Positions 1 to 11,915 of a DNA stretch of 64,000 nt are shown here, piece by piece; positions within the stretch are counted from its first letter, which is position 1; each line of letters begins with the position of its first letter. The notes under the pieces are model-generated. The model searched no databases, was not told the DNA's origin, and saw only the letters and a program-made list of their open reading frames with translations. Origin of the DNA: Thysanoteuthis rhombus (taxonomy: Eukaryota > Mollusca > Cephalopoda > Oegopsida > Thysanoteuthidae); assembly GCA_963457665.1 (NCBI GenBank), contig OY735205.1, positions 26,092,191 to 26,156,190 on the forward strand. Reading direction: 5' to 3'. Position numbers and translations under genes: made by a program.

Positions 1-175
1 GAAGTAGACCCCTACATCTACCCAAGACAACAAATCTCCATGAAATCCTCAAGTTGAGAAGAGATAAAGCGAATAATCACTCGAGGTTAGCAGGCATTCA
101 GTTGAGAAAGCTCTACTTTCAAGAACAAGAAAATCCCAGCACTCTTAGGAAGAAAGATATACATCTAATGCATCC
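1..175 (+). mobile_element. RTE-like LINE fragment (RT thumb region), truncated by the window edge
   Basis: Reading forward gives a broken frame with the block DPYIYPRQQISMK, then a degraded EEIK-R-IT region and a cysteine-rich CILL end. The same block occurs at 24.5 kb as VDHYIYLGQQISMRPSKEEE and at 33.5 kb. That block lies between the RT palm and the 3' end in RTE-like non-LTR retrotransposons. Stops and small indels interrupt the frame, so this is a dead fragment. Nothing of the 3' end follows. The family assignment rests on recognising this block and on internal comparison with the other copies in the window. Confidence 0.65.
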
Positions 176-925
176 TCCTATTAGTCACCTAAGGAGCTTT
201 GAAACATAAAACAGGGAACTGTGAATGGACTGAATTTTTACATATAGGTCGCAAATCTCTCAGACTACAATAAGTTAAAGAAAATTATTATCAGACTCTG
301 ACTATTGATGTTTGTCTTTATTTCAAATATAGACCTAATGACAATGACCGAACACAAAACTAAAGACGTTATGTAAGAATAACAGTGACGTACGCAAAAA
401 CTGATGACGAATCCAACCCTACTTTCAAAAGAGTTAGAACGGGACACTTAGTCTCAGAATAATATGAAATGAATTCTCTTTTGTTCACCTTTTCGATTTT
501 AATGAGGCAAGTTAGTTTCATTCGTAGCATAGACAATCTTGTTTATAGAATTATGCCCTTCGTAAAATTGGTTTCACTTGACGTTGTGTCAGTTTAGGTC
601 ACGAGTGAAACCAAACCATGACTGTTCAATTTGTTGTTCTTGTTTCTTGTTACAGAATCAACTACCTTTAACATATTTTGGTCTATTTTGCCCCTTATTT
701 ATCACCCACCCCTCATCCACCATCTCCCCCTCTAATCGCTTGTTTCTCTCAGATGTATTCCTTTTGTTCACACAATTTCTCTTTCTAGGTCTCGCCTGAT
801 ATCAGATTACACCACCTCCCTTAGATCGAGGCTAATCAAGCAATCGTGCTTGTACTTCTTTTAAATGTAAGTACCAGTACACAGGAAAACACGTGCGTGC
901 TCGTGCACACATGGACAGACACAAG
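176..925. other. No recognisable feature
   Basis: AT-rich sequence with only short chance frames. Positions 690-730 are C/T-rich. I see no splice-like exon or repeat match within the window. Confidence 0.5.
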
Positions 926-926
926 C

Positions 927-927
927 A

Positions 928-986
<59 letters not shown>

Positions 987-1030
987 GCATGCATGTATGT
1001 ATGTATATATATACACGTGTGTGTGTTGTG
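927..1030. repeat. (TA)n / (TG)n compound microsatellite
   Basis: A long alternating TA tract contains ATGC and ATGT interruptions and passes into a TG-rich segment. The Tyr-Ile frames read through it on both strands are artefacts. Confidence 0.95.
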
Positions 1031-1222
1031 TGTATGCATTGGCATTAGTGTGCGTGTGTGTATATCTTTTTTTAAATAAGTTTTTCTTGGATATCTTTTT
1101 TTCGTAACCACTTTTGATAAAAGCTTTTCAGTACATAAATTACACACCAAGAACAACAATTTTTATGAATTTCGAGTTCCTGTGGCAATTATTATTAATG
1201 AGAACTACGTTCGAATAATTCA

Positions 1223-1305
1223 TTCTCTCTCTGTGTCTTTCTGTCTCTATCTATCTATCTATCTATCCATCTATCTATCTATCTATCAATCTATCTGTCT
1301 ATATA

Positions 1306-1391
<86 letters not shown>

Positions 1392-1446
1392 GAGAGAGAG
1401 AGAGGAGGGGAAGAGAAAATGAATCATTCAAATATAGTTATCATCA

Positions 1447-1537
<91 letters not shown>
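1223..1537. repeat. Compound microsatellite (TATC)n-(CT)n-(TA)n-(GA)n-(TA)n-(GA)n
   Basis: The order is (TATC)n at 1247-1309, (CT)n to 1340, (TA)n to 1387 and (GA)n at 1391-1404. A 45-base spacer follows, then (TA)n at 1450-1496 and (GA)n to 1537. The TA-then-GA order occurs twice, as if a TA/GA module had been duplicated. Confidence 0.95.
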
Positions 1538-1538
<1 letters not shown>

Positions 1539-4080
1539 GATAGGTATGTTACATATGCATTATTTCAACCTCAAATTTGGTACATACCAAAGTGTCCCTC
1601 GGTACTTATCTAATCTTAACTGTGAGAATCAATATTTATTCATAGAGAGTGAAAAATGTGGGGAGAAGAGGTATGACAAATATATAGATGATACATTACA
1701 GAAAAGTAACATAAGTGTTGAGGTATGAACTTTGAAATTGACTTGGAATCGGCTGAAAAGTTATCACGGTAGAGCAGCTGGAAGACATTCTATCAGTAAA
1801 TTTGATCCAGGAAATCCATCGACATTGTGTTTTCTTGACCATTATTTTTTTTCATTGTGTATTATACTTATACTTATTATTGATCATAGCTAGCCACAGC
1901 AGACCGGTTTGAACACTGTTGCTTGGTTTAAATTAATAATAAGTTCTGATATCGATCAATCTGTCCATCCAGACTTTTCCAAACCTTTCACTGTGGAAAC
2001 TTGATATTCTAGACATCCATCCTTCCTAATGAGTAGGGAAAATGCTTTTTTTTCCAAGGGAGAGGGTCAAAATACAATGTGAAATTATGCTAAATTGCGC
2101 CTTAGTTTGTGCCTGCATGTATTTTGAAAATCACAGCTTTTAGTGATTGGAGCCAAACAAGAGGTGGGGAAAGTAAGTTATTCATTGATCTCCCCCTTTT
2201 ACCAATATTTTAATTCATCACCCAACACGGCATGTATGGATGGTGATGATTCATAATTTTCCTCTGGTAATTTTACTTTTGAATTTGCCCTCTATGTCAA
2301 GCGAATCCATTTAAAGGATAATCATAAATGCCAAACATATAAAACCTACGATTTATTTCACGTCTTATTTCTTTTGCAACCTCTGTTCACACATTAGTCT
2401 CCATCTGACCTGCATAAATAAAATAACAATGGCTGGAAAATGTGCCGTTTAGCAATTATTTCAAAACACGTGTTTTGTGCGACGCCTTTTCAACAATGTG
2501 TCTTATTTATTTATTTTATATAAAGACACCGTTTTACATAAGCGGGTTTTGTAGTCTATGATAAATGCCATCTCAGCCAATTCATCTCTTCTCTCATTGT
2601 TACTTTGTCTGTCTGTCTGTCTGAGTTTCTCCCGCTCTCCTGGGGTAACTTATATCCTCAGAATTGGAGACTCTCATGACAATGATTCATGCCAGCCCGT
2701 AACAAAAGACATTTCACTACGGCCACCGTCAATGCAAGTCAGCAACGGAGGCGAAAAATCAATTTGACCTGCACGTTATTTCGCTGCTCACACAAGCCGA
2801 CTGTATATCATTGACACGATCATCTCAGCTCTCTGCGTAAGGGAACCAAGGAGGAGAAAAAAAAATGCAGGTTAGAGATTTTTCTTTTACGATTGAAAAT
2901 AGCAGCTCAGATTATTACCACATTAATAACACTGTTCTCCGCTTTGCAGTCGACGGCACAATGCGCACATTACCAAAAGTAATTCGCACCAGAAAAACGG
3001 ATAGTATGCAAGATTTTTCTTTTCTCTTTCATTTATTTTCCTCCTTTTCTTTCCTTCTCCTCTTCCCAGCATCTCAATAAAGTCACATGATGCAGCCACC
3101 TGTGTTGGCGTTTCTATTTCATCCGAGCAATACTGAAATAAAGACATAGATCTCAGATAAGTAAATGAAATGGATATTTGTCTTCTTTTCTCTTCTTTTC
3201 TTTTTTTATTTTATTACCCTCTTTCAGGGTTTTACGGCAGGATACGTTTAACTAAAGAATTAACCACAGAGCTTTCCTTCGGCATATATCTATAGAAATA
3301 AGACCTGCGACCCGTAGGAACGTTGAATCTGTTTCAATTTCATTCGAACAAAGAAAACGGGACATCGTGGAACGTTGATCGATAAGTTCTCTCGTTTCAA
3401 GCGCAATATCAACACGAGAATTAGTGCTCAGCTGAAGAAACGAATCTGGGATTCAAGGAATAATATTCAAGGGAAAGGAATTACCGTATTCCCCAACGCC
3501 AAGGACGCTCCGGCCTCAAAGACGGATCTAGATTTGTCCCTGCAAAACTCTGGAAAAAAAAAAAGAAAGCGAGGGAAAAGTGAGATTAATGTCCAAGCAT
3601 TTTCATTTACCCTTCAAAGGTGTTTTATGGGTTGCTCGTTGGCATGTATAAGCACTTGTCCAGTGATAGTTTATAGCTTTTTCTTCTGTTTCCTATTAGA
3701 ATAAAGAGACACGGTATGAGCCCTACGTCTAATTTATAACCCGTCTGTTGACTCATCCTCGGTAGTATTGATACATGGATGGATCATTTTGATTACGTAC
3801 ATATTTTTTAGAGTTCAGATTATTGCTTAGTATAGATTAGTTCCTTTTTCGGTTACGATAAAGCTTTGCTAAAAGTGAACATGAACCGGTAGGATTCAAA
3901 GTATATTTCCAGGACGTGCTTCGGAAAAAATAGCGTCTCTAACTCGGGAAATACAATGAAAATATTATTAGTTTATATTGTTTTATGCCAGTTGGAAAGT
4001 TCTTGGTGCCACAGGAAAGCTGCAATTTGAACTCTGGAGTACAATAGAATTTTAATTTTTTTAATTTCATCTTCATCATA
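1538..4080. other. No recognisable gene
   Basis: The open frames here are short, such as 2558-2767 and 3375-3704. None shows a domain signature or a convincing pair of splice sites. The C/T-rich run at 3181-3230 and the A-run at 3555 are simple sequence. Confidence 0.5.
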
Positions 4081-4084
4081 TTTA

Positions 4085-5265
4085 CCATCACTAGCAGCAG
4101 CAGCCTTTTAGCGTCCGTCAGTGCAGAATTTTCCCAAGATTTTCCAGATATCTCTACTTTTGTATTGCGGAGTCAGTACTTTCTAAACATGTATAATTCT
4201 TCATGCAACCTTATATTTTGCCAGCCATAGGTTCGCATATTATGTTTGGGGATCCAAGTTGTCAGGTGTGATGTCCAGCAGTTGGCTGTCATTATTGCAT
4301 CATGACCAGCCCATTGCCATTCGATTTTTCTAATGTTTCCTACGCTATCTCTTTTTTTCCACTATATTATGCTGACTTGTCCTTTGTGTCTTTAGCCTCA
4401 ATTCATTTTGTTGTACATGACATTTGTTTCGCTGGAGTTCATGTGGAGATTAACTTTTTTCAGTCTTTGGAGGTCATGAAAGTTATTTCCAAAAACGGTG
4501 ATGTAATCAGCAAACTAAAGGTTGCTTAGGTACCCACTATCTAATCCAATCCCTTTATCTTCCCAGTATAAGTATCGGGAGATCATCTCAAACCAGGTTG
4601 TGAAAAGTGGGGCTGTGTTTGTGTCACCTCGTCTTACCCTTTTCCGAACTGTCAAGAGTATACATGGAGCTTGATAAAGGATCTATTGTGTCAGTAGATA
4701 TTTTGTGAGCGTCTACTTATACGGAGTCTATGTCTTGTTGTATGATAGCATCAATGAACTTTCTTTAGAATATCCATTGATGGCCTTCAAGAAATGGTAC
4801 TGCAAGTGTCAAACCATATTGAGCTGCTTTGTCTTTGGTTTACCGTATGGAAATCGTTAATGGTCGGGTAGCTTCTTCTGAATCTTGCCTGTTACTGTTA
4901 CTGTTATCATCCTGCGTTTTGATGATTTGGTTTGATTCAGTTTGGGAATAGGCTTCTAGATTGAATAGTGTAGGCTTATTGGTTATAGTCGCTTAGAACC
5001 TTTGGCCTCCCTTTCATAAATAATACCATTATCATTGCATTGTTCCAATCTTCTGAGACTTCAATTTGAATACAATGGCTAGTTTCCTAGTGATGACTTT
5101 ACTAGCTTTTTTGAGTAAGTTAATGGCGATGTTATCTGGTTGAAGTGTATTTCTTTTTTTAGTATCTTTCAAGGCGTGCTTAATATCTGGAAAGTCTTGG
5201 GACTGATTATTTGAGACTTGTACACCCCTATATTTTTCCTGTCCTTTTCTCACAGGAATAAAGTT
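4085..5265 (-). mobile_element. RTE-like LINE copy, minus strand, decayed
   Basis: On the minus strand, 5253-5032 encodes a block running from QDFPDIKHALKDTKK through PDNIAINLLKK to ITRKLAIVFK. This is the segment upstream of the RT fingers that reads roughly as GKAPGPDNI in intact RTE-like elements. Going leftward, the sequence loses frame. It ends at 4085-4130 with the 3' terminal block shared with the copies at 15.0, 16.25 and 46.3 kb (plus-strand text TTTAGCGTCCG). CATCATATTTACCATCA, a decayed GAT-type 3' tail, lies just to the left. This is the longest span of the family in the window, but it has no intact catalytic core. Confidence 0.7.
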
Positions 5266-5392
5266 TTCTTGGAAAATTAGTGGGCGTGGTCGGTGATCCG
5301 GTTTCCATCCGGTTTCGAGGTCCCACTTTCTCCAAACACACTTCTTATTTGCGTTTTACCTGTACTGGAGCTTTATTGATCATTGATTCATG

Positions 5393-5470
5393 AACAATGG
5401 TTCTGTTTTAACAAGACTAAAAACCCACCGTAATGGACGGAGTGAATTGCTGTCTGATACCCATCTAACT
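5393..5470. repeat. Dispersed repeat block A, copy 1
   Basis: Contains AGACTAAAAACCCACCGTAA followed by TGGACGGAGTGAATTGCTGTC. The same order recurs at 6540-6590 and, more decayed, at 58018-58060. No coding potential was seen. It may be one end of a non-autonomous element. Confidence 0.55.
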
Positions 5471-5687
5471 TTTTTTCCTATTCTCTAAATTCCTTTCTGA
5501 AAGAGCAATCCAATCCTTCATTTAGTCTAGAGTTTATAAAAGTCAAATGTACATTTTTTTTTTGTTTTTAATCGAATCGTTGTTTCATTTTTTAAAAGTT
5601 TGCGTCTATTTGACAGGACAATTTTATGTATCCGTAACTTTGATTGCGAGGGGGAAAGTGACAGTTGGCGTCCCAAGAGGGGTGAGT

Positions 5688-5722
5688 AAGAGAGAGAGAG
5701 AGAGGGAAAGAAAGAAAGAAAT
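5688..5722. repeat. (GA)n / (GAAA)n tract
   Basis: Short purine tract of GA and GAAA units. Confidence 0.85.
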
Positions 5723-5729
5723 TTCAATC

Positions 5730-6530
5730 ATCCTCCGAAGCCAATGCAGGGATATCCCAAAAATATGTGACCATTTTAGAATGATTTTCTATTGAAATCT
5801 ATCTTCAACTCCCCCAAAATTCGGATGATAATTTTCCAAATTCAACTTGCTAATGACCTGCCTCGAACTTCGTTGAGCACCTGAAGAAATTTGCATGGGA
5901 TCACACCGAGTATTTTTATGGTATGCTGTCACATACAGACGGACAGACAATAAGGTTATTCATTTATGTTAGACTGACTGAGCTAGACGGCTATGGTGAA
6001 CATTCCCTTGGCTGATTGTCACTCCAAGTTTCATGACAACGATATTTGTTCCAGCACAACACTTAATTAAACTGACAGATATCCCTGAAAATAGAGAATT
6101 CATATTAGGGAATTTTTCTCATTCTTAATTTTTTTATTTTGTTTGAATTATTCATTTTCCCATGTTCTATTTATATTGAGAAAAAGTCTCAAACACCTAA
6201 GAGGCGACCCTACAGCACTTACTGTATTGCCGACACATAAGGCCAGCTCCATTTTTGAATAATGTTGATTCAATAATTATGACTTATTCATTAGTTTTTT
6301 CTCAATAATGGCTAATAAACTAATGCACGGGAACATGCCTTCCTCAGTAAATCTCCATTGGCATATTTAAAGAAGTACCTAATTCGACTAAAAAAAACAA
6401 GAATTTCAGCGCTTAGTCTTTTGATACGTACTTCAGGAGAGTGTTCAATCTTTGACCTAATTGTAAGCTTCTTATTACAATGATCCTATTTTAAAATTCG
6501 TATTATTATTTTCCTCATGAAATCATTGAT
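5730..6530. other. No gene; possible old repeat around a GACAGACGGACAGACA-type motif
   Basis: Positions 5930-5950 read ACATACAGACGGACAGACA. This kind of short tandem motif is common in dispersed invertebrate repeats. The flanks are unassigned. Confidence 0.35.
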
Positions 6531-6535
6531 CCTCT

Positions 6536-7060
6536 TAAGTAGACTAAATACCCACCTTAATGGACGTAATTAATGGCTGTCAAGTAAGATGGATGGAAAT
6601 CAGATAGTGTCTAATTTAATTTGCTTTCAAATTTGATTCAATACCACTCTTTCTTTACCCTGTCAGAAAAAAAAGTGGACTAATACTGAAAATATGTTGG
6701 TAATGTAAAAAAGCACGTTCAACTAATTTCTAAAAAGTGTTTGGGCTGATTTAAGATAGAGAAGGTAATGTAGAAAATTGGTTATATATTTTAAACAGGG
6801 TCACGCTACAGTTGAAAAAAGTGTTAATGTTTGGAAAAAAATTAGTACTAATTTTCAAAACGGGTCTGGCTGATGCAAACAAAGAAAAAGACCGATATCA
6901 AAAGAATAAAATATCGAAAAAGAGAGGTATAAGGTTCAAAAAGAAAATGTAATTAAAAAAAAAAAGGCATTATTTTAGGCGGGGGTTAATTTTGAAAAAT
7001 AAGGCAACGAATAAAAAAGATGTATGTTTGGTAAGAGTGGTAATGCTTAAATACGTGGGG
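6536..7060. repeat. Dispersed repeat block A+B with degenerate A-rich body, copy 2
   Basis: Block A (TAGACTAAATACCCACC) at about 6540 is followed at about 6632 by block B, TTTGATTCAATACCACTCTT. After this comes a loosely periodic body in which runs of four to ten A alternate with GGTAATGT- or GGTC-like spacers. The same A-then-B order followed by a periodic A-rich body is present at 58018-59370. That supports one repeat family rather than two low-complexity accidents. Confidence 0.6.
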
Positions 7061-7069
7061 CATATGTCC

Positions 7070-7415
7070 AACAAAAAGAAGTCGATATTCGAGGAAGGTT
7101 TTGGCTACTGTCCAAAAGAGGAGAGACTGATGTTAAAAGATGAAAATATTCCTTTTCAATTTTCACCGATAAATGAGAAAACGTCTACCCTATGTGATCC
7201 CTAGGAATGATAGGACCGTCAGCAAAGCGATATGTCAGAGACTATCATTTAAAAAAGTTAGGGCGTTTTGGAATTGCATATCATGAAGATTAGAATTGTA
7301 ACCCCTCATAATCTGAGATTTAAACAGCCAGAAAAATCTTTCCCAACATAATGATTATGGAATATGAAACAGATTTGTTGTCACTTGGTTATGGAGCTAA
7401 CGAGTATGAATATCT
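7070..7415. other. Unassigned interval upstream of the decayed Dong/R4-like LINE
   Basis: May include more of the decayed RT, but no motif is readable. Confidence 0.35.
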
Positions 7416-7421
7416 ATCTAA

Positions 7422-8310
7422 ATGCATGGAATAAGAATAATTATGATAATGAAGCTACTAAACAGAATCTTTGAGAACTGTAGAGGACACGTATTCTCCA
7501 AAAACAAAGCAAAAGACAATCACTTCTTGAACATGGATGACATAAAGTTATTTGTTGAAAACAGGGTAGAGCTGGAAATGTTGTTCAACAAAATTAAAGA
7601 ATGCAACGATGACATTGAAATGAGATTCGGAATAAAACAATGTGCGCCTGTGGAAATGTGTAAGTGAACGCTTATAGTGATAGAAGTAATCAACAAAAGA
7701 ATCATAGCAGTAACTTCACAAAAGCAATATAAATAACGAAGGGTAGAACATTAATTGATTGAAAGGTGAATGAAGAAACTTACGACGATGCACAAGGCCC
7801 TACACCCGAGAGATTACATAGACAAACTGTCAGCAAAGAAGAAGAGGACTCATTGGCATTGTTATACACTTGGAGAATATAGGCTCCAAACTACATTGGG
7901 AAATCTAAATCGACCACACCATCCTAGCAAGAATATCCATTTTGTAGATCCTGACAAGAGAGAGAAAACAGCCTCATGATAGACGTGGTTGTACCTGCAG
8001 ATCATAGAGAGAGAATGAAAGAGATCAAAAAGTTTATGAACCTCCAGGACTTGGATAAGAAGCTAAACAAGGTATGGAACATGAAGGTCAGAACAATGAT
8101 GATAGGCATATTTAGAACTGTTCCACTGACAAAAATATTGGAGAGGATGGAGATAATGAAGTTTGGGACTATGAAGTCCATATCACTACTGAAGTCTGCC
8201 TCAATGCTGAGGGGGACTAGTTGGAATATGAAACTTACGATCCCTACTCGTCAGCAATGGCCTAATAGCCGGAACAAAAAATAATGTAAAGCTGAGGAAC
8301 GTTAAGACTG
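7422..8310 (+). mobile_element. Dong/R4-like LINE (RLE type), decayed copy: RT motif C to endonuclease end
   Basis: Positions 7422-7667 encode a block with NHFLNMDDIKLFVEN, then the ELEML segment and a DDIEMRFGIKQCA segment. This is RT motif C and its following region in LINEs with a restriction-like endonuclease. The family's YMDD reads NMDD here (7530-7541). Positions 7770-7835 encode KKLTTMHKALHPRDYIDKL, matching the intact copy at 30.8 kb. Positions 7977-8230 encode MIDVVVPADHRERMK and WNMKVRTMMIG, which match the endonuclease tail of that copy. The zinc knuckle and the PD residues are lost to deletion, and several frameshifts occur. It is dead. Confidence 0.8.
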
Positions 8311-8357
8311 CAAATAACATTGCTGTTGGGATATGTGAGAACACCGATTGGAAAGTT

Positions 8358-8580
8358 GGAGACCTAGGGAGATGCTGTTACCTAGCCTTCGGCGATCACC
8401 AGTGAACCGTCATGAAACTGCCAAGCCGAGCAATGATACGAACTGTTACAGATTTAGAATGAAGGCTGGACACATGAGAAGACTTGCCGGCACTCAGCCG
8501 CCAGCATCGCCCACCAGACAACTTATATGCAAATATGAATGGCAATGATACTAGTTATGATGATAATGATTATGATATGA
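8358..8580 (+). mobile_element. 3' UTR of the decayed Dong/R4-like copy: two repeated modules and triplet tail
   Basis: Two related modules, at 8358-8420 (GGAGACCTAGGGAGATGCTG) and 8466-8527 (GACTTGCCGGCACTCAGCC), lie 108 bases apart. They match the two modules in the 3' UTR of the copy at 31.8-32.0 kb. A decayed ATGATGATAATGATTATGAT tail follows at about 8556-8576. Confidence 0.7.
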
Positions 8581-8584
8581 CATT

Positions 8585-8725
8585 AGTTGCAGTTATGGAC
8601 AGAGCTCTAAAACAGTCTCAAAGGGCTTAGTAGAGAGGTTAGAGGAGCTAGGAATTAGGAGAAAGGCCTAGACCATCCAAACGATTGCATTGCTGAATAT
8701 TGGGGAGTACTGGATAGACTTGCAG
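8585..8725 (+). mobile_element. Second fragment of the Dong/R4-like C-terminus
   Basis: Positions 8630-8700 match the end of the endonuclease frame at 31675-31765: an ERLEELGIRRKA-like segment, then an IQT-ALLNIGEYW-like segment. It starts directly after the triplet tail of the preceding copy, so two pieces of the same family lie head to tail. Confidence 0.6.
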
Positions 8726-11340
8726 TCATTTACTTCCCATTGAAAGTCTCCCGTCATTATTTGCATGAGAGCACAAAAACTACTTCTGCTACTACAAATA
8801 AAAATAGAATATTTTATAGAATATTGGAGATCTGAGCTAACTCGATCCCCAGTGACAGCAAAAAGATATGACTGGTGTGAAAATTCATAGAAAATAATGA
8901 GCTGATTAGTGATAAGAATTTTCTATTTTCTCCGCATATGACACAGATGTTATAAAAAAAAAAACTGAATAAATTCAGAAGTAATGTCTTTAGGTGAGTT
9001 GGAAGTTCGTCAGAAAATCTAATTCTATTATACGATCTCACAGACAAAGGTACCATCAATAATGTATGCTAGAATCTCTTGTGAATAATAATTGTCTTAA
9101 AGTTCTTTTGAAAATGGAAAGGCTAATAGAAGGCGATTACATCGTCTACAATTTTATTATTATTTAATATTTATATAAACATCGGACGTGACACAAATAA
9201 TTCGGAAGAACGCTGACGCTTACTCTAGTTCTGTCTCTCAGTCCGTCTCTCTACATTACTTCCTTTTTTGAATGTACTTCATTTTTCCCCGAGAACACAA
9301 ATGCATCTTACCAAATACTTATAATTGTTCAACTGCATCTTAGGCTTTAAACGTCGCCATTAATCAAAAAGATGAGTTCCAGTTAAGAATGTTGGTTATT
9401 AATAATTCGATTTCAAAACCAGTACACCCAGGGTTGGTAATCTAAAGTAGCAGTATTAAAAAAAAAAGAGAAAAATCTCGTGGGAGTTGCCTGAGGAGAC
9501 CATCTCTGGCACTTAACCAAATCTTCTGCACACCGATACGTGGAAGTTAGTTAAATTTAAGTGAGTCCAGCTGTTCTCCTTGAGTGGTATCTTCATGTAT
9601 ATTTTGTTGTATACCCAAACATTACCCCTCTCCCCCTTCCTCAGCTTCCTCACAGTTTATGATATGATTCCATTCCAATAATCTATCCAGCTCTTCCACC
9701 ACTTTCAACATAATATTTCTTATCAAATTTCGACGGACAAATATGTACAGAAACCTTTCCCTACATATATATAAGATTGGGTCGTTACACTTAGAATTTC
9801 CCTTTCTTTACATAATGAAGAATAATGCTAAAAATGAAAGATTTGTTAATATAGTTATTGATTTTATGTAGTGACATCGTTGCTTATTGGTTGCAATTTT
9901 TGAATCCTTTATAACGATGGTGTCTACCTAACAAATCAGAGTGAGTTTTGCTTATTATTTCAAATTAGTTTATAATGCTGTTCAAGCTAATGACGCCAAC
10001 TAAGCACTTGGATTTAACACCCCTATCGTACAAACGGTCCAGCCTTGGTTCGATAAGTTCAGGCCTGGAGATATAGATACCAATAATGGACTTTGGGGCA
10101 GGTCAAAACCGTTCTTAATGATGAAGAATAATCGAAATCTTGCCATTCAAGACGATATTCCATTTGCTTGCATAATGATATCATTATTGATTCTATCATA
10201 ATATCCTTCAATTTCGATAATATATGATTATGTTTCAAGATATCTGAACTGTTAAAGTATTCATTGCTATTCAAATTACCATCAGTATACACTAAACTCC
10301 TGTCATTCTGGCACAAAAAAACATACTGCACAGAGTGAATTTTAATTTTGGTTTTAAAAATCAGATAGTTAAGCTTTCTAATTACTAGTATACAATGAGT
10401 TGACCTTAATAATCATTGTATATAATAAATCGTCAAGTAAAACTGATAAGATTTTTTTCTCAGTTTACAAATTGGTCTGGTTGACTATGTACGTATCAGA
10501 CTGCATCAATGGAGCTAGAGGTCTGAAAATTTTACTCCTTACTAAGTTGGAACAGTTTGTCTCTCATAGAAGCAAACCAAGTAACTACTCGCAGAACCCA
10601 TGTGGTAAAATGGCCAGCACCATTCGCAGTCTCTTCCATAAAATGTATTATATAGATGGCTGGATCAAGCTGAAATTTGGAACTGGAGACTTCTGGGCTA
10701 AGACACAATTTTTCTATATATCGATCTGTAAAAACACCCTTACACAGGTCACGGCTTCAGCCCTTCCTGCTCAGAAAACTAATCCTCATCATTTTAAGTG
10801 CAAATACTTTGAAGCAGTCAAAACTGGCTGTAGGTATGCTAGAACAATTGAATGTATAGAGATGAATGAAAAATTCCCTTCAAGATGTGCAATAAGGTCT
10901 GAAAATTGAACTTTTTCCAAACAATTTACTCCGCTTCTTTCATGTAAATATAACCATTATTATATAATGTAGCGTTTGTTATAATTTTGTAATTGTTTCC
11001 CGAAAAAAACTTGATTTTTATTGTGCAATACTAATGCAGCACGATGGATCAGAATTTGAGAGTTTCCAGTTGTTTGTCTTCAACCCTAATCATAAAGTTA
11101 TTCAGCAAAGGTTTCAGTTTGTACATTAATGCTAAATTGACCCCTTAATTTGATTTCAGCGGCATTCACATTTTCTCCTGGTATTTCAGACTTGGTTAAT
11201 AATGAATGTCTAACAATAACTGAGAAAGTGACTTGAAATATTTAGTTGATCATCCCCCAACGCGATATAAGGACAGTTCCTATTTTGACTTATTCGATCT
11301 GTTTTTTTATTTTTTCACTTTATTTCAATATCCTCCTCGT
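8726..11340. other. No recognisable gene
   Basis: The interval holds the open frame described separately at 10400-10909 and a minus-strand frame at 10331-10059. I recognise no domain in either. C-rich text at 9620-9660 is the only compositional shift. Confidence 0.45.
10400..10909 (+). CDS. Unrecognised 169-codon open frame, doubtful
   Basis: After the LINE ORF at 30.7 kb and a spurious antisense frame there, this is among the longest frames in the window not made of simple repeats. The predicted protein has mixed composition with five cysteines in its second half and no signal peptide or membrane segment. I see no known motif. No promoter or splice context supports it. In AT-rich DNA a frame of this size can arise by chance, and it could also be part of an unrecognised old repeat. 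Confidence 0.15.
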   Translation: MTLIIIVYNKSSSKTDKIFFSVYKLVWLTMYVSDCINGARGLKILLLTKLEQFVSHRSKPSNYSQNPCGKMASTIRSLFHKMYYIDGWIKLKFGTGDFWAKTQFFYISICKNTLTQVTASALPAQKTNPHHFKCKYFEAVKTGCRYARTIECIEMNEKFPSRCAIRSEN

Positions 11341-11915
11341 GATAGAAGAAATGAACAAGCTGAGGGTATTCAATGATGATCACCAAGAAGTTACTCTGCG
11401 GGAAGTGAAGCAGGCCATCAAACGAAGGAAAAAAAAACAACGTCTTAACCAGAGAACATCGCCATCAACCTACTCGAAAAAGTATAAAAAGCCATCACTA
11501 GGAAGCCATTCTTTTCAACTTATGTTTCAGCAAAATAAAGTTCCAGGTGTTTGAAACACCACGATTGGAAAGTTCATAAAGTCCTCAACAACAATAGGCC
11601 AATCATCCCGATAGTCACCTATTGACACATGGAATATGACCAAAAGTTTGCCCCTCAAACTGGGCACAAGTGGACATGAGATAATCATAAGAGAGCATAG
11701 TATATCAAAGAAAATATAGGAGTCCAGGATTATATACAAACCTTTAAAAAATGAAATACCAAGTGGCTGGACAAATTGAGGCTGATAGAAAGTAAGATGA
11801 CCTGACGAACTAGACGAATTCACAAAATACTTGCCCGTGACGTCCATGATAGAGAAGTCTAGTGATCTTGGGGAGGGTCTATATCCAACGATGGGTGCTA
11901 AAAAAATGATGATAA
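11340..11915 (+). mobile_element. RTE-like LINE copy with large internal deletion
   Basis: Positions 11350-11460 encode EVTLREVKQAIKRRKKK, and a frameshifted continuation reads ENIAINLLEKV then KAITRK. This is the same pre-fingers block as on the minus strand at 5.1 kb. Near 11580-11605 the text reads VLNNNRPI, the family's NNYRP block, and then passes at once into IVTY and HMEYDQ, the block that normally lies after the thumb (TYGAETWNLTK). The whole catalytic palm is therefore missing. The copy ends near 11880-11915 with GGAGGGTCTATATCCAACGA and an AAAATGATGATAACGA tail. Confidence 0.7.

Noticed and set aside
836..1159. Long frames rich in alternating Tyr-Ile, Cys-Val or His-Thr (here and at 16.8-17.2, 20.1-20.9 and 38.0-38.5 kb)
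   Set aside because: They are read straight through TA, CA or TG repeats, occur in several frames and on both strands at once, and have no other support.
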